From Gemmatimonadota bacterium (GTDB lineage Bacteria > Gemmatimonadota > Gemmatimonadetes > Gemmatimonadales > Gemmatimonadaceae), in NCBI GenBank assembly GCA_003131365.1, contig PKVB01000090.1, forward strand, positions 6,921 through 13,190: a DNA stretch of 6,270 nucleotides. The letters run 5' to 3'. The notes under the pieces are model-generated. The model did no database searches and was not told the origin of the DNA. It saw nothing but the letters and a program-made list of their open reading frames with translations. A program made the position numbers and the translations under genes. Positions 5,812 to 6,270 of this stretch are shown one piece after another; position 1 is the stretch's first letter; every line of letters begins with the position of its first letter.

Positions 5812-5884
5812 CACGGATGTCGGAGGTTCGTCACCTGTCTGCTGAAAAATACGATTGGTAGCGGGCGGGTGTTGCGCCTCCCGG

Positions 5885-6160
5885 CTATCTGGGCAGCGCC
5901 GGCGTCTCGCGCCGATCCGCGAGCAGCTTGGCGGAAAAGCGCTGCGCCTCGGCAATGCGCTCGACCTCGACGGCTATGGCATCCACCGACTGCTGAAGCT
6001 GGTCGAAGCGCTGCTCCATCTGGAAAACGTTCGGCAGCTCGCGCTGTGGCGCCTTCTTCTGGACTCCCCGAATGAGCCACACCGTGATGCCGGAGAGGGA
6101 CGCTACCATGCCCACGATGATGACCGCGACTACAGCAAAGTTTGCAACATCAGGATCCAT
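5885..6160 (-). CDS. Single-pass membrane protein with cytoplasmic coiled coil
   Basis: A 91-residue protein. Residues 6-30 (NFAVVAVIIVGMVASLSGITVWLI) form one transmembrane helix, followed by a basic juncture RGVQKK, which places the C-terminal part in the cytoplasm. Residues about 47-82 (QMEQRFDQLQQSVDAIAVEV and on) have heptad spacing of hydrophobic residues and look like a short coiled coil, suggesting homo- or hetero-oligomerisation. The architecture resembles small envelope scaffold proteins but matches no family I can name. The ATG at 6160 has only a weak GAG upstream. The next gene starts 73 bp downstream on the same strand, so it may lead the three-gene membrane-protein cluster. Confidence 0.75.
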   Translation of the reverse strand: MDPDVANFAVVAVIIVGMVASLSGITVWLIRGVQKKAPQRELPNVFQMEQRFDQLQQSVDAIAVEVERIAEAQRFSAKLLADRRETPALPR

Positions 6161-6270
6161 GGCGGACTCGGCAAAAGTTTGTCAGGATTTCCAACGTAGA
6201 ATACCCTACGGAGCGCGCCCACACGAGTTTCCATGAGCCGATTCAAATTACTGAAGTCATGATCAAGCCG
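6161..6270. other. Right-edge intergenic stretch upstream of the membrane-protein cluster
   Basis: This holds the presumed leader and promoter of the minus-strand gene at 5885-6160. It contains a small inverted repeat, CGTAG (6195-6199) and CTACG (6206-6210) with a 6-nt loop. An ATG at 6259 on the plus strand starts an open frame (M-I-K-P) that leaves the window after four codons. That is too short to call a gene. No convincing -35/-10 pair was identified. Confidence 0.3.

Noticed and set aside
5299..6075. Plus-strand frames 5108-5845 and 5299-6075 opposite the membrane-protein cluster
   Set aside because: No protein-like features and no ribosome binding site; the minus-strand frames show clear membrane helices and tight gene spacing.
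6131..6270. Minus-strand open frame entering from the right edge and ending near 6131
   Set aside because: It overlaps the start of the coiled-coil membrane protein in another frame, and the 46 visible codons show no recognisable features.

Overview
The window reads as one contiguous chromosomal stretch of a GC-rich, Gram-negative-type bacterium. Three predicted proteins carry lipoprotein signal peptides, and there is a DedA membrane protein and an exported PQQ-type sugar dehydrogenase relative. The combination (Thr/Ser-rich small lipoproteins, sorbosone-dehydrogenase-like lipoprotein, orphan small membrane proteins) resembles environmental Gemmatimonadota or similar soil bacteria. That placement is an impression from gene style, not from a marker gene. 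I see no rRNA, tRNA, transposase, phage gene or CRISPR array.

Layout. The left edge (1-61, minus) holds only the first 20 codons of what looks like an acyl-CoA ligase. It is divergent from a plus-strand two-domain VOC ring-cleaving dioxygenase (222-1196). The roughly 160 bp between them contains a perfect 7-bp inverted repeat (171-186), a plausible operator. The dioxygenase ends at a strong intrinsic terminator (1210-1244). Everything further right is on the minus strand. Read in transcription order from the right edge, it holds: a single-pass coiled-coil membrane protein (6160-5885); a two-segment membrane protein (5811-5377) followed after 3 nt by a 90-residue membrane protein (5373-5101); a sorbosone dehydrogenase-like lipoprotein (5045-3624); an uncharacterised lipoprotein (3517-2801); a DedA protein (2606-1989); a second uncharacterised lipoprotein (1890-1384); and a small uncharacterised protein (1373-1179). 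The ribosome binding site of the last gene overlaps the stop codon of the gene before it.

How it fits together. Most minus-strand genes concern the cell envelope: lipoproteins, membrane proteins and an exported oxidoreductase. Hairpins without U-tracts separate several of them, so they look like several short transcription units, not one operon. The clear translational couplings are 5377-5811 with 5101-5373, and 1384-1890 with 1179-1373. The most unusual structure is a set of three tandem 33-bp repeats (2601-2699). The copy next to dedA supplies the dedA start codon, and the two upstream copies place identical start codons, each closed by a stop after two codons, in the dedA leader. I do not see a clearly new multi-gene defence or metabolic system here.
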